Below are positions 46,884-55,138 of a stretch of 64,000 bases of DNA, piece after piece. The notes below the pieces were generated by a model that was given only the letters and a program-made list of their open reading frames with translations, had not been told where the DNA came from and did not search any database. This stretch comes from an uncultured Candidatus Melainabacteria bacterium (GTDB lineage: Bacteria > Cyanobacteriota > Vampirovibrionia > Gastranaerophilales > Gastranaerophilaceae). Made by a program: the position numbers and the translations under genes. The stretch's first letter is position 1, and each line of letters starts with the position of its first letter. Location: the NCBI GenBank assembly GCA_934757255.1, contig CAKVLL010000008.1:1-64000 (forward strand), read 5' to 3'.

Positions 46884-47270
46884 TCGCTAAAACGATATAA
46901 TAATAATGCTTTTACATGTTCAAAAAGATGTTCAAAACTTGTAGAAAACTTTTAAGTTTTGAACATCTTTCTACAATAATTTTTTTTAATAAAAAAATTT
47001 ATGTCAAAAACTTACAAAACATGTTCAAAAGTCTAAAGTTTTGAACATGTTTTCTACAGAGTTTTGAACATGAGAAAATTTAGCGAAAATTATAACATTT
47101 TAGAAACGTTATAATTTAATAAATACAATTATTTTAGCGATTTCAAGATAGAAAAAAGATACAAAATTTTTCTATTTTTTAAAGTAAAAAGTTGTTTAAA
47201 ATGTTAAATAAATTTGTTTAAAAAATGTTTAATAAGTAAATTTTTCTATAAAAAATTACCAAGTTAGCGA
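46884..47270. other. AT-rich iteron-like array, candidate replication origin or multi-site regulator
   Basis: Three short motifs recur. ATGTTCAAAA occurs six times (46916, 46928, 46957 reversed, 47021, 47039 reversed, 47062 reversed). TTTTCTACA or CTTTCTACA, close to a DnaA box, occurs three times (46940 reversed, 46967, 47050). TTAGCGA occurs four times (46884 reversed, 47080, 47134, 47264). Two pairs form 15-bp inverted repeats (46926-46940 with 46954-46968; 47016-47030 with 47039-47053), and AAATTATAAC / GTTATAATTT spans 47086-47117. The flanks, 46640-46880 and 47140-47300, are extremely AT-rich. The array lies between divergent genes. dnaA is not in the window. Confidence 0.55.
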
Positions 47271-47293
47271 ATTATTTTTTTTAATAAATTTAT

Positions 47294-47299
47294 TATTAT
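47294..47299 (+). promoter_or_regulatory. -10 box, predicted leaderless start of Hcp-like gene
   Basis: TATTAT ends six bases before ATG 47306; the sequence is so AT-rich that other boxes are possible. No ribosome site is visible. Confidence 0.35.
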
Positions 47300-47305
47300 T
47301 TTGTT

Positions 47306-48877
47306 ATGACAAATGATTATAATTTTCAATATGATAGTTGTATTTCTCGTGGAATTTGTTCTATTAATCCACGAACATCTTCTTTGCAAGAAGTTTTAGT
47401 ACTTTATTTAAAATTGGCTTCTTATTATGCTTTAAAGCTTATAGAAAATGATATATTAGATAATGAAATTAGACAAATAATTTTAAATACAATATCTATT
47501 TTAGTTTCAAATCCACAATTTTCAGAAGAAGATTTTGAAATTCTTACACAAAATTTTAATCGTAAATTACCGAAACTTATTTCTGTTTATGAAAAATTTT
47601 GTATAGAAAAAGGTCTAAAACCACAATATTTGAAATCTGTTATAAAATATGATAAAAATATTGATATTATTAAATCTATTCAACTTGGAGAGAAAGAATT
47701 TTTAAAAAAAATAAAGCAACTTTCATTACAAGTACAAGATTTATATAGAATAATATTTGTTGTTGCAAAAAGTATCTGTATAAATATTCTTGATTTAGAG
47801 ACTTTTGGGGTAGATTCAAATAATGGTTATGTAATGATTTTGAAACTTTTAAATTCATTAAATATAGAATGTAATTCAGAAGATTTAAAATTACTTATTA
47901 TTGAAGCAACCATTTTTGATAATAAGTTGATGAAATTATTGCGAAAAAAACAAGAAGAACGATATGGTAAACAAAGAATTAGTGAAGTTTCATATACGAC
48001 AACACCATCTAAGACAATTTTGGTTGTAGGTTCAAATATTAGAGAACTTGAAGATATTTTGGAAGCTGTAAAAAATACAGATATTGATGTTTATACACAT
48101 GATGAAATGATGATAGCACATACATTTCCTAAGTTTAGTGAATATAAAAATCTTAAAGGTCAATATGGACAAGGTATAGAAAATTGTTTATTAGATTTTT
48201 CAACTTTTCCAGGTCCAATAATTTTAACACGTCATTCTCTTTATAATGTAGAAAATCTTTATCGTGGAAGATTATATACTACAGATTTTGCTTCTTCTAA
48301 AGGAGTTATTTCTATAAAAGAAAGAGATTTTTCAGATGTTATTAAAGCTTCAGAAAAAGCAAAAGGTTTTAAGACTGGCAGACAATGTGAAACTGTTTCT
48401 ATTGGATATAATTATGATAATTCCGTGCATTTAATAGAAGAGAAATTGAGAAAACATGATTTTTCAAATATTTTCATAATAGGACATAATGGTTATACTT
48501 TAGAGCAACAAACATATTTTGATAAACTTTTAAAACAAACTCCTGATAATGTTTTAATAATTTCATTATCTTATTGTCAACAAAAAGAAAACGTTGTTTG
48601 TTTGAATGCTTGTTTTGATATTTTTGCTGTTGTAGAATTTGCAGAAGGTTTAGTAACAAAATATAATAAGCAAATTACTGTTTTTTATCCAAAATGTGAT
48701 AAGCATACACTTTCACAAATGATTTATTTGAAACAAAAAGAAAAAATAAATATTTATATCGGAAAATGTACACCAATACTTTTAAATCCTAACTTAATAT
48801 CAACTTTAAATAGTGTTTTTAACATTAATGAAATGACTTCTGTTAAAAAGGATTTGGAAAGAATAATTAATAAGTAA
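47306..48877 (+). CDS. Hybrid cluster protein (Hcp/prismane)-like, most cluster ligands lost
   Basis: A 523-residue protein aligned over its length to Hcp (hydroxylamine/NO reductase). KTILVVGSNIRELEDIL, DVYTHDEMMIAHTFPKF, FPGPIILT, DFSDVI, TPDNVLIISL and LNPNLISTLN all match family blocks. By remembered alignment to Desulfovibrio Hcp, the hybrid-cluster ligands map as His244 to Ser243, Glu268 to Glu267 (kept), Cys312 to Ser311, Cys406 to Asn395, Cys434 to Tyr423 with Cys424 beside it, Cys459 to Cys436 (kept), Glu494 to Asp465. Of the four N-terminal [4Fe-4S] cysteines only Cys12 and Cys18 remain. It cannot hold a normal hybrid cluster. The very AT-rich coding matches the flanks. Confidence 0.75.
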   Translation: MTNDYNFQYDSCISRGICSINPRTSSLQEVLVLYLKLASYYALKLIENDILDNEIRQIILNTISILVSNPQFSEEDFEILTQNFNRKLPKLISVYEKFCIEKGLKPQYLKSVIKYDKNIDIIKSIQLGEKEFLKKIKQLSLQVQDLYRIIFVVAKSICINILDLETFGVDSNNGYVMILKLLNSLNIECNSEDLKLLIIEATIFDNKLMKLLRKKQEERYGKQRISEVSYTTTPSKTILVVGSNIRELEDILEAVKNTDIDVYTHDEMMIAHTFPKFSEYKNLKGQYGQGIENCLLDFSTFPGPIILTRHSLYNVENLYRGRLYTTDFASSKGVISIKERDFSDVIKASEKAKGFKTGRQCETVSIGYNYDNSVHLIEEKLRKHDFSNIFIIGHNGYTLEQQTYFDKLLKQTPDNVLIISLSYCQQKENVVCLNACFDIFAVVEFAEGLVTKYNKQITVFYPKCDKHTLSQMIYLKQKEKINIYIGKCTPILLNPNLISTLNSVFNINEMTSVKKDLERIINK

Positions 48878-49005
48878 ATGAATAATATTCATTTATTTGT
48901 AAATTATTACCCATTCTTTTAATGTACTATTCTCAAAAACTAAACTAACAGGTAATTTATGTTGAAGCATAAGCATTTACAATTTGTGTATGGAGATATG
49001 TTGTT

Positions 49006-49317
49006 ATGGAAAAATTTCAGAATAAATATTTAGAATTAAAAAATATCGACAAAGACATTGTAAATTGGGTAGAAGATGTTGCAGAAGAAAATAATTGCAA
49101 AATAGAACGTAAAGAATGGAAAAGCAAATATAACAGTTATGTTGTTTATGATTATGAACCATTTTGTTCAGAAGGGTTTGAAATAAATATTTTGCTAAGT
49201 TCGTACGATTTATCTTATCTTAATTTTATTAAGTATTTGTACAATGAAAAATTAAGTACAATAGAATATCTTGATAATTGTATTAAAATTCCAATAATAA
49301 AGAACTATTCAATTTAA
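49006..49317 (+). CDS. Small hypothetical protein
   Basis: A 103-residue soluble acidic protein with no known motif; it is Asn/Lys/Tyr-rich (for example KSKYNSYVVYDYEPFCSEG). GGAG lies about 10 bases before ATG 49006. A 24-residue frame starting ATG 48959 overlaps its start and could be a short leader. It is between the Hcp-like gene and a DapL-like gene on the same strand. Possibly a real small protein; composition matches its neighbours. Confidence 0.45.
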   Translation: MEKFQNKYLELKNIDKDIVNWVEDVAEENNCKIERKEWKSKYNSYVVYDYEPFCSEGFEINILLSSYDLSYLNFIKYLYNEKLSTIEYLDNCIKIPIIKNYSI

Positions 49318-49370
49318 TAAAATTGGTATATAATATTCCTTATTAATACATTTTAATAAGGAATATTTAT

Positions 49371-50612
49371 ATGCAAGAATTTTTTAATGATTATGTACAA
49401 TCACTTGAAACTTATATTATGTTTCGTATTAAAGAAACTGTGGCAAAAATTACGCCAGAACTTATTGCAAAAGATAGAGCACCAATTTCTTTATCAATGG
49501 GTGCACCAACGGCAACGCCTCCACAGGTTTTGATTGACGCATTAAAAAAAGCTCTTGATGAAAAAGGTGTTCATCTTTATTCAACACCAAAAGGTGAGCC
49601 TTATTATAGAGAAGCTATTGCAAAGAGAATGAAAACTCGGTTTAATGTTGAACTTAATCCTGCAACAGAAATTTTTTCTTTAATCGGTTCGAAAGAAGGA
49701 TTGGCAAACTTTATAAGAGTTATTCTTAATCCGACTACAAATGAAAAAGAAAAAGAAATTATTTTTGTTCCAGACCCCGGTTATGCTTCTTATAAAGAGA
49801 TGGTAAAAGTTTCAGGCGGAATGTCATATTCTATTCCATTGACTCCTGAAAATCATTTCATGCCTGATATGGAACAAGTTTGGGCAGAGTTTTTGAAAAA
49901 AGGCTACAATCCTAAAAAAGTTAAAGCTATGCTTATCAATTATCCAAATAATCCATTGGGCGCAACTGCAACAAAAGAATATTTACAAAGCATTGTAGAA
50001 TTTTGTAAAAAACACCATATATTGTTGATTTCTGACGCTGCTTATACTGATATGTACTTTAAGCCTGAATTAAAACCAATGAGTATTTTGGAAATTGAAG
50101 GTGCAAAAGATGTTGCAGTAGAATTTTTTAGCTTCTCAAAACCTTATGCAATAACCGGTTGGAGATTAGGTTGGGTTTGCGGTAATGCAGAAGCTGTTAA
50201 GATTTTTGGCAAACTAAAATCAACACTTGATTCAGGTTTGTTTAAGGCTCTTCAAAAAGCTTGCGCTGAAATTCTTAATTCGGAAGAAGGTGAAAAATAT
50301 ATTGAAGATGCTAATAAGAGATTTAAACACAGCCAAGATATTTTTGTTAAAGGTTTGAAGGAAGAATTGGGCTGGGGTGATTTTAATATACCCGACGCAA
50401 CATTTTATTTATGGTTGCCAATTCCTCCTCGTTATAAATCTTCTGTTGAATTTACAGATGAACTTATGCACAAATCAGGTGTAATTGCAGTTCCGGGAGA
50501 TGCTTTTGGTGAATACGGAAAAGGCTTTTTTAGAGTTTCAATTGTTTGTTCGGAAGAAGAATTAAAAGAAGCTATTCGTAGAATGAAAACAGATGGGTTT
50601 ACGTGGAAATAA
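49371..50612 (+). CDS. LL-diaminopimelate aminotransferase-like enzyme
   Basis: A 413-residue fold-type I PLP aminotransferase. The PLP lysine is in FFSFSKPYAITGWRLGW, NYPNNPLGATAT is the cofactor Asn motif, LIGSKEGLANF and PDPGYASY are typical of the DapL branch, and the Arg that binds the substrate carboxylate lies in FFRVSIV. DapL makes LL-diaminopimelate directly from tetrahydrodipicolinate in cyanobacteria and relatives; the dapF epimerase in the window fits this. An aspartate or other 2-oxo acid aminotransferase is the alternative. AAGGAA precedes ATG 49371. Confidence 0.8.
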   Translation: MQEFFNDYVQSLETYIMFRIKETVAKITPELIAKDRAPISLSMGAPTATPPQVLIDALKKALDEKGVHLYSTPKGEPYYREAIAKRMKTRFNVELNPATEIFSLIGSKEGLANFIRVILNPTTNEKEKEIIFVPDPGYASYKEMVKVSGGMSYSIPLTPENHFMPDMEQVWAEFLKKGYNPKKVKAMLINYPNNPLGATATKEYLQSIVEFCKKHHILLISDAAYTDMYFKPELKPMSILEIEGAKDVAVEFFSFSKPYAITGWRLGWVCGNAEAVKIFGKLKSTLDSGLFKALQKACAEILNSEEGEKYIEDANKRFKHSQDIFVKGLKEELGWGDFNIPDATFYLWLPIPPRYKSSVEFTDELMHKSGVIAVPGDAFGEYGKGFFRVSIVCSEEELKEAIRRMKTDGFTWK

Positions 50613-50725
50613 TAAATTACAAAAATAATTGTAACGAAATGTAACAGAAAATATAAAAACTGAAATTGAATATATCTTACATACTTTATATATATAGATG
50701 GTATAAATAGGAAGAAGTAAGTAAG

Positions 50726-52045
50726 ATGTCAACAGAATTTGATAGTGCAAAAATTCAATCAATGTTAAGCCAAATAGATAAACTTGGTTCAACTAAGGGT
50801 ACATCTATTTTTGGTGCTTCTTCTGGTAATGATTATATAAATAGTGTTTGGGGTTTAGTTCAAGAGGGTGAAAAAGCTACTAGTGGTAATAGTGAACAAA
50901 AAGCTCAAGCAATTAATAATATTGTTAAAAACTTATTAGGTATGATTATGAGCCTTGGCACAAAAGAAAGTGCTCAAGCAGGAAAAGATGTTAAGGATAA
51001 TGATAAAAAAGCAGATGATTTAAGTACAAAAGCAGATAAAGAAGCTAATGATATTCAAAATAAAGTTGAAGGTATCGTAAGTCAAATTGCTACTAATAGT
51101 ACAGATATTTCAAAGGCTATTACAAAAATACAAGAATTAGGTGGCGATAATGGTCAAATTGCAGAAGCTCAAAAAGAATTAGAAAAACAACTTCAAATTA
51201 TTGAAGAAAATAAAAATATTTTGAACAATGGAGTTTCAAGTCCAGAAGCAAAAGAAACAGCTTTAGCTCAATTACAAAATGCAGCTTCAGTTATTAATGG
51301 TTTAGTTGCAAGTATTGGTGGTTATCAAAAAGAAGTTGAAGCTCAAAATGATATTGTTAATACAGCTACTGAAAATGTAACAGGTCTTATTGATGAATCA
51401 GTTACAACAGTTACAGATGGCACTGAATCATTACAAAACTTTATCCAACAAGGTCAATCACAAATTGTCGCTACTACCATCACTTCTTCTACCGGCGCAG
51501 CAAATGAAATTGTTGGAGCAAAAGCTACTGCAATGGGTTCAGCATCTTCTTCAGTTCCTGTAGTAGGTCAAACAACAAGTGCTAAATTACTTCAAATTGG
51601 CGCTGATCAAACTTTAGCAGGTAAAACTAGAATTAGTGAATCTGCAAATACTTTGAAGAATTTAACTCAAGCAATTGGTGAAATTGGAAGTAACATGTCT
51701 AATCTTTCTAATTTTACAAATTCAGTTGGTGATGTTGCAACAGAAGTGGTTGATTTAGTTGGTCAATATGGTGCAGCTTTAGATCCAATAATTACTGCAA
51801 CTGGTTCTTGGACAAAGGTTGCTGAAACTAATACTCAATTTGAACAAGCAATTGATGATTATCAACCATCAAATAAAACACAGCCAATACCAAACATTGT
51901 TGATATTTTAGAAACTTCTCAAACTTGGGGAAAAACAACAAATTCTAATACCCAATTTAATCAAGAAAATCAACAATCACAACAAGGCGGTCAATTTAAC
52001 TTTGATACAAATTTATTCAAACAAGCTTTCGAATTAAAAAAATAG
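50726..52045 (+). CDS. Coiled-coil low-complexity hypothetical protein
   Basis: A 439-residue protein without a signal peptide or membrane helix. It is built of long amphipathic helices rich in Ser, Thr, Gln, Asn and Ala, with heptad-like runs (for example KADDLSTKADKEANDIQNK and KELEKQLQIIEENKN) that recall the cytoplasmic part of chemoreceptors or a filament or rod protein. Residues 230-300 are Gly/Ser/Thr-rich and less helical. The C-terminus is Gln/Asn-rich. AGGAAG upstream of ATG 50726 and TATATA further up give a normal start. Role unknown; it resembles other lineage-type proteins here. Confidence 0.65.
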   Translation: MSTEFDSAKIQSMLSQIDKLGSTKGTSIFGASSGNDYINSVWGLVQEGEKATSGNSEQKAQAINNIVKNLLGMIMSLGTKESAQAGKDVKDNDKKADDLSTKADKEANDIQNKVEGIVSQIATNSTDISKAITKIQELGGDNGQIAEAQKELEKQLQIIEENKNILNNGVSSPEAKETALAQLQNAASVINGLVASIGGYQKEVEAQNDIVNTATENVTGLIDESVTTVTDGTESLQNFIQQGQSQIVATTITSSTGAANEIVGAKATAMGSASSSVPVVGQTTSAKLLQIGADQTLAGKTRISESANTLKNLTQAIGEIGSNMSNLSNFTNSVGDVATEVVDLVGQYGAALDPIITATGSWTKVAETNTQFEQAIDDYQPSNKTQPIPNIVDILETSQTWGKTTNSNTQFNQENQQSQQGGQFNFDTNLFKQAFELKK

Positions 52046-52055
52046 TTTTTATTTT

Positions 52056-52682
52056 TTAAATTTGTGTTGAATTTCGTTTATATTCTAGTTGTTTTTGAAT
52101 ACATTTTTGTGAAATTAAATCTATATCTGCATTTTTTATATCTATAAATTTAAAAGAAGCTTTATATTTATCATTTTCATTATCAAATCTTATAAATTTT
52201 GCTCTTGTTTTTATGTTTTTTGGTTTGAATAGTAAATCTAAATAAACTTCATCAGGTATTTCAATTTTATCAGGTAAAATAAGGCTTACGCCGTTTGCAG
52301 AAATATCGTAAATTTTTGCTGGAATAACTTTACCATCAAATCCTAAGATAACATCTTCTTCCATTAGAACTCTAAAGTATTCTCGGTTTTGTTGATATTC
52401 TATGCCTTCTGGGGTTTTCATTGTGAAAAATATATAAGGTGGTTCAGACTCCAAAAACTTGAGCGTAGTTGTCGTCCTATACAATCCATTATCACAAACA
52501 AAGCTTACTAAAATATCTTGAGGTGTTTTGATATGTAAACCATCTTCAAATTTTGCGCATGCAAAAATATCACGTTCATTAATGCTTTTTATTGCTGCTT
52601 TAGTACAACAAGTTTTATCTGAATTGTCTTTATAAACAATTTTAATATAGTTGATGTTGTTTAAATTAAGATTAAATTTCAT
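52056..52682 (-). CDS. PilZ domain protein (c-di-GMP binding)
   Basis: A 208-residue protein in the YcgR-like layout: an N-terminal barrel (about 1-95), then a PilZ domain. QQNREYFRV carries the R-x3-R motif and DISANGVSLIL the D/N-x-S-x2-G motif, the two c-di-GMP contact sites. It would link c-di-GMP level to a surface or motility output. No flagellar gene is in the window. ATG 52682 is preferred because TATAAT (52690-52695) ends seven bases before it; the longer frame starting with TTG at 52712 would span that promoter. Confidence 0.85.
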   Translation of the reverse strand: MKFNLNLNNINYIKIVYKDNSDKTCCTKAAIKSINERDIFACAKFEDGLHIKTPQDILVSFVCDNGLYRTTTTLKFLESEPPYIFFTMKTPEGIEYQQNREYFRVLMEEDVILGFDGKVIPAKIYDISANGVSLILPDKIEIPDEVYLDLLFKPKNIKTRAKFIRFDNENDKYKASFKFIDIKNADIDLISQKCIQKQLEYKRNSTQI

Positions 52683-52689
52683 TTCTGTA

Positions 52690-52695
52690 ATTATA
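52690..52695 (-). promoter_or_regulatory. -10 box, predicted leaderless start of PilZ gene
   Basis: A perfect TATAAT on the minus strand ends seven bases before ATG 52682 and lies inside the longer open frame, so it decides the start. Confidence 0.6.
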
Positions 52696-52727
52696 ACATA
52701 TTTTAACGACAAATTCTTCTAAATCAA

Positions 52728-52886
52728 CTACTTGGAGTATGACTGTTCAATCTTATTTTTTATCATTTTCATTTCTTCTCGCGTAAGAAATGAAGAAAAT
52801 CTAACAAATTCATACATAGCATCATCATAAGAATACTGTCTGCGCTCAACTTTTTGTAACCACTCGCGCACTTCTCGTGTTATCAT
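52728..52886 (-). CDS. Small helical protein, 52 residues
   Basis: A 52-residue frame between the serS terminator and the PilZ gene. It begins MITREVREWLQKVERRQ, continues with YSYDDAMYEFVRFSSFLT and ends EQSYSK. It is charged and strongly amphipathic helical, without a membrane segment, Cys or export signal. The codon content matches neighbours and the frame is clean for 159 bases, but the ribosome site (AAAGAT) is weak. It is not recognised. The PilZ promoter region lies at its 3' side. Confidence 0.4.
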   Translation of the reverse strand: MITREVREWLQKVERRQYSYDDAMYEFVRFSSFLTREEMKMIKNKIEQSYSK

Positions 52887-52913
52887 ATCTTTTGCTCGCT
52901 ACTACTTAATAAT

Positions 52914-52938
52914 AGCGCCAAACCTCAGGTTTGGCGCT
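52914..52938 (-). terminator. Terminator after serS
   Basis: AGCGCCAAACC pairs perfectly with GGTTTGGCGCT around TCA, 11 bp, located 12 bases after the serS stop. The T-run is weak (ATTATTAAG). Confidence 0.75.
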
Positions 52939-52949
52939 TAATCTTTTAA

Positions 52950-54212
52950 TTAAATTTTATCAAATCCTGTGTATTTTCTTAATACTTCCGGAATGATAAT
53001 AGTACCGTCTTCTTGTTGGAAGTTTTCTACAATCGCTGCAAAAGTTCTACCAACTGCTAAACCTGAACCGTTAATTGTGTGTACAAATCTGATTTGACCA
53101 TCTTTAGTTCTGTATCTTGTATTGCTTCTTCTTGCTTGGAAATCACCATAGTTTGAGCAACTTGATATTTCTTTATATGTATTGTAAGAAGGTAACCAAA
53201 CTTCCAGGTCAAAACATTTATTTGCACTGAAACCTATATCAGCTGAACATAAAGCAACTCTTCTATACGGCAAGCCTAATTTTTCTAAACAAATTTCAGC
53301 GTCACGAGTTAATTTTTCGTGTTCTTCAGGGCTTGATTCCGGTGTTGTCAATTTTACCATTTCAACTTTGTTGAATTGGTGAACTCTGATTAAACCTCTT
53401 GTGTCTTTGCCGGCAGAACCTGCTTCACGTCTAAAGCAAGGAGTATAAGCTGTCATATATTTTGGTAAATCATCTTCACTCAAAATTTCGCCTGAATAAA
53501 TATTTGTAACAGGAACTTCTGCAGTTGGAATTAAGTACAAATCTTCATCAACACATTTATACATATCTTCTGCGAATTTAGGTAATTGACCGGTACCTGT
53601 CATTGTTGCAGCATTTGCCATAAATGGAGGTAAAATTTCTTCGTAGCCGTGTTCTTCTGTATGTAAATCTAAGAAGAATTGAATAATTGCACGTTCTAAT
53701 CTTGCGCCTTTACCTCTATAAAGAGTAAATCTTGATTGAGAAATTTTTACACCACGTTCAAAATCAACAAGATTTTTTTCTTCGCAAATATCCCAGTGAG
53801 CTTTTGCTTCAAAATTAAATTTTGTAGGTTCGCCCCAATATTTAACAGGAATATTGTCGTCTTCTGATGCTCCGACAGGAGTTGATTCATCAGGTGTATT
53901 AGGAGTTCTTAAAAGCATATCTCTTTGAGCATTATCAAGTTCAACTTGCTTTTCTTCTAATGCCTTAACTTCATCACCTAATGCGCGAACTTCTTCTTGA
54001 ATAGCGTCAGTATTTTCGCCATTCTTTTTCATCATACCGATTTTTTGAGATTCAGATTTTCTTTTTGCTCTAAGTTCATCTGCTTGTGCTTGAATTTTTC
54101 TTCTTTCAGCGTCAATCTCAATAATCTTATCAATTGATAATTCAGGATTTCTGCGTTTTAAAAGTTCATTAATCTTTTCAGGATTTTCTCTAATCAATTT
54201 GATATCTAACAT
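52950..54212 (-). CDS. serS: Seryl-tRNA synthetase
   Basis: A 420-residue class II synthetase that charges tRNA-Ser. The N-terminal 110 residues form the long antiparallel coiled coil that grips the tRNA extra arm. [34 protein letters not shown] (motif 2, named by its core [13 protein letters not shown]) and [16 protein letters not shown] (motif 3) are present. AGAGGA precedes ATG 54212. It is monocistronic, with a hairpin 12 bases downstream. Confidence 0.97.
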   Translation of the reverse strand: MLDIKLIRENPEKINELLKRRNPELSIDKIIEIDAERRKIQAQADELRAKRKSESQKIGMMKKNGENTDAIQEEVRALGDEVKALEEKQVELDNAQRDMLLRTPNTPDESTPVGASEDDNIPVKYWGEPTKFNFEAKAHWDICEEKNLVDFERGVKISQSRFTLYRGKGARLERAIIQFFLDLHTEEHGYEEILPPFMANAATMTGTGQLPKFAEDMYKCVDEDLYLIPTAEVPVTNIYSGEILSEDDLPKYMTAYTPCFRREAGSAGKDTRGLIRVHQFNKVEMVKLTTPESSPEEHEKLTRDAEICLEKLGLPYRRVALCSADIGFSANKCFDLEVWLPSYNTYKEISSCSNYGDFQARRSNTRYRTKDGQIRFVHTINGSGLAVGRTFAAIVENFQQEDGTIIIPEVLRKYTGFDKI

Positions 54213-54296
54213 AATTTTTCCTCTTATTTTTCCAATTTCTATAGATTCAGTTTAACATAAAAAGCTAAGTTTTGGTGCTTTAATTATGTGCAATGC

Positions 54297-55121
54297 TTAA
54301 GTTAATTTAATTTTTTCATCCTGATTTAATTCAAAAGATTCTTTCTTTGATGGAAAAATTTCATTTTTAACTTCTGTTATATATTCTTCAACTGCATTTA
54401 AAACAGAATCATGAAGATTAGCATATTTTTTTACAAATTTTGGCGCAAAGTCAGTGAATTTACCTAAAATATCGTCTGTGACAACAATTTGACCGGAACA
54501 ATTTTTACCTGCTCCAATTCCAATTGTTGGAATTTTTAAGTTTTTAGTAATATAAGCAGCACTTTCTTCTGGCATTAGTTCTAAAACAACGGCAAAACAG
54601 CCGGCTTCTTCAAGTTTTTTAGCACTTGAAAGAATTTCTTCAATTTTATCAGAAGTTTTACCTTGAATTTTATGTCCACCAATTGTGTTCATTAATTGAG
54701 GAGTAAAACCTAAGTGACCGAGTACCGGAATACCTGATTCAACACATCTTTTTATTAGACTTAAGATATGTTCGTTACAGCCTTCTAGTTTTACGGCAGA
54801 CGCGCCGGATTTAATCATTTTTGAAGCATTTTCTAAACCTTGTGCAACAGATAAGTTGTAACTCATAAATGGCATATCACCTACAATAAAAGAATTTTTA
54901 GCTCCTTTTGCAACAGCTTTTATAAAAATTAACATTTCATCAATTGTTATGTTATACGTATTTTCGTATCCTAATGCAACCATTGCAAGCGAATCACCAA
55001 CTAATATTGCATCAATTCCTGCCTGTTCCAAAACTTGCGCCGTAGAATAATCATACGCCGTAAGCATAGTTATTTTTTCATTACTATCTTTTAATCTTTG
55101 AAAAGTATTAATTGTTTTCAT
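54297..55121 (-). CDS. panB: Ketopantoate hydroxymethyltransferase
   Basis: A 274-residue enzyme that adds a hydroxymethyl group to 2-oxoisovalerate using methylenetetrahydrofolate, the first committed step to pantothenate. ILVGDSLAMVALGYENT, GDMPFM, VKLEG, HLGFTPQ and GIGAGKNCSGQIVV are family markers. ATG 55121 has GGAG upstream; an in-frame longer start at 55166 would overlap the end of bioA. It follows bioA by 17 bases on the same strand. panC is 8 kb away on the other strand. Confidence 0.95.
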   Translation of the reverse strand: MKTINTFQRLKDSNEKITMLTAYDYSTAQVLEQAGIDAILVGDSLAMVALGYENTYNITIDEMLIFIKAVAKGAKNSFIVGDMPFMSYNLSVAQGLENASKMIKSGASAVKLEGCNEHILSLIKRCVESGIPVLGHLGFTPQLMNTIGGHKIQGKTSDKIEEILSSAKKLEEAGCFAVVLELMPEESAAYITKNLKIPTIGIGAGKNCSGQIVVTDDILGKFTDFAPKFVKKYANLHDSVLNAVEEYITEVKNEIFPSKKESFELNQDEKIKLT

Positions 55122-55138
55122 TTTATTTCTCCAAGGAT

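Noticed and set aside
46640..47300. CRISPR array
   Set aside because: The repeats are short, in both orientations and at irregular spacing, with no cas genes; they do not have repeat-spacer structure.
48959..49033. 24-residue frame before the gene at 49006
   Set aside because: It overlaps the next gene and is very short; mentioned only as a possible leader.
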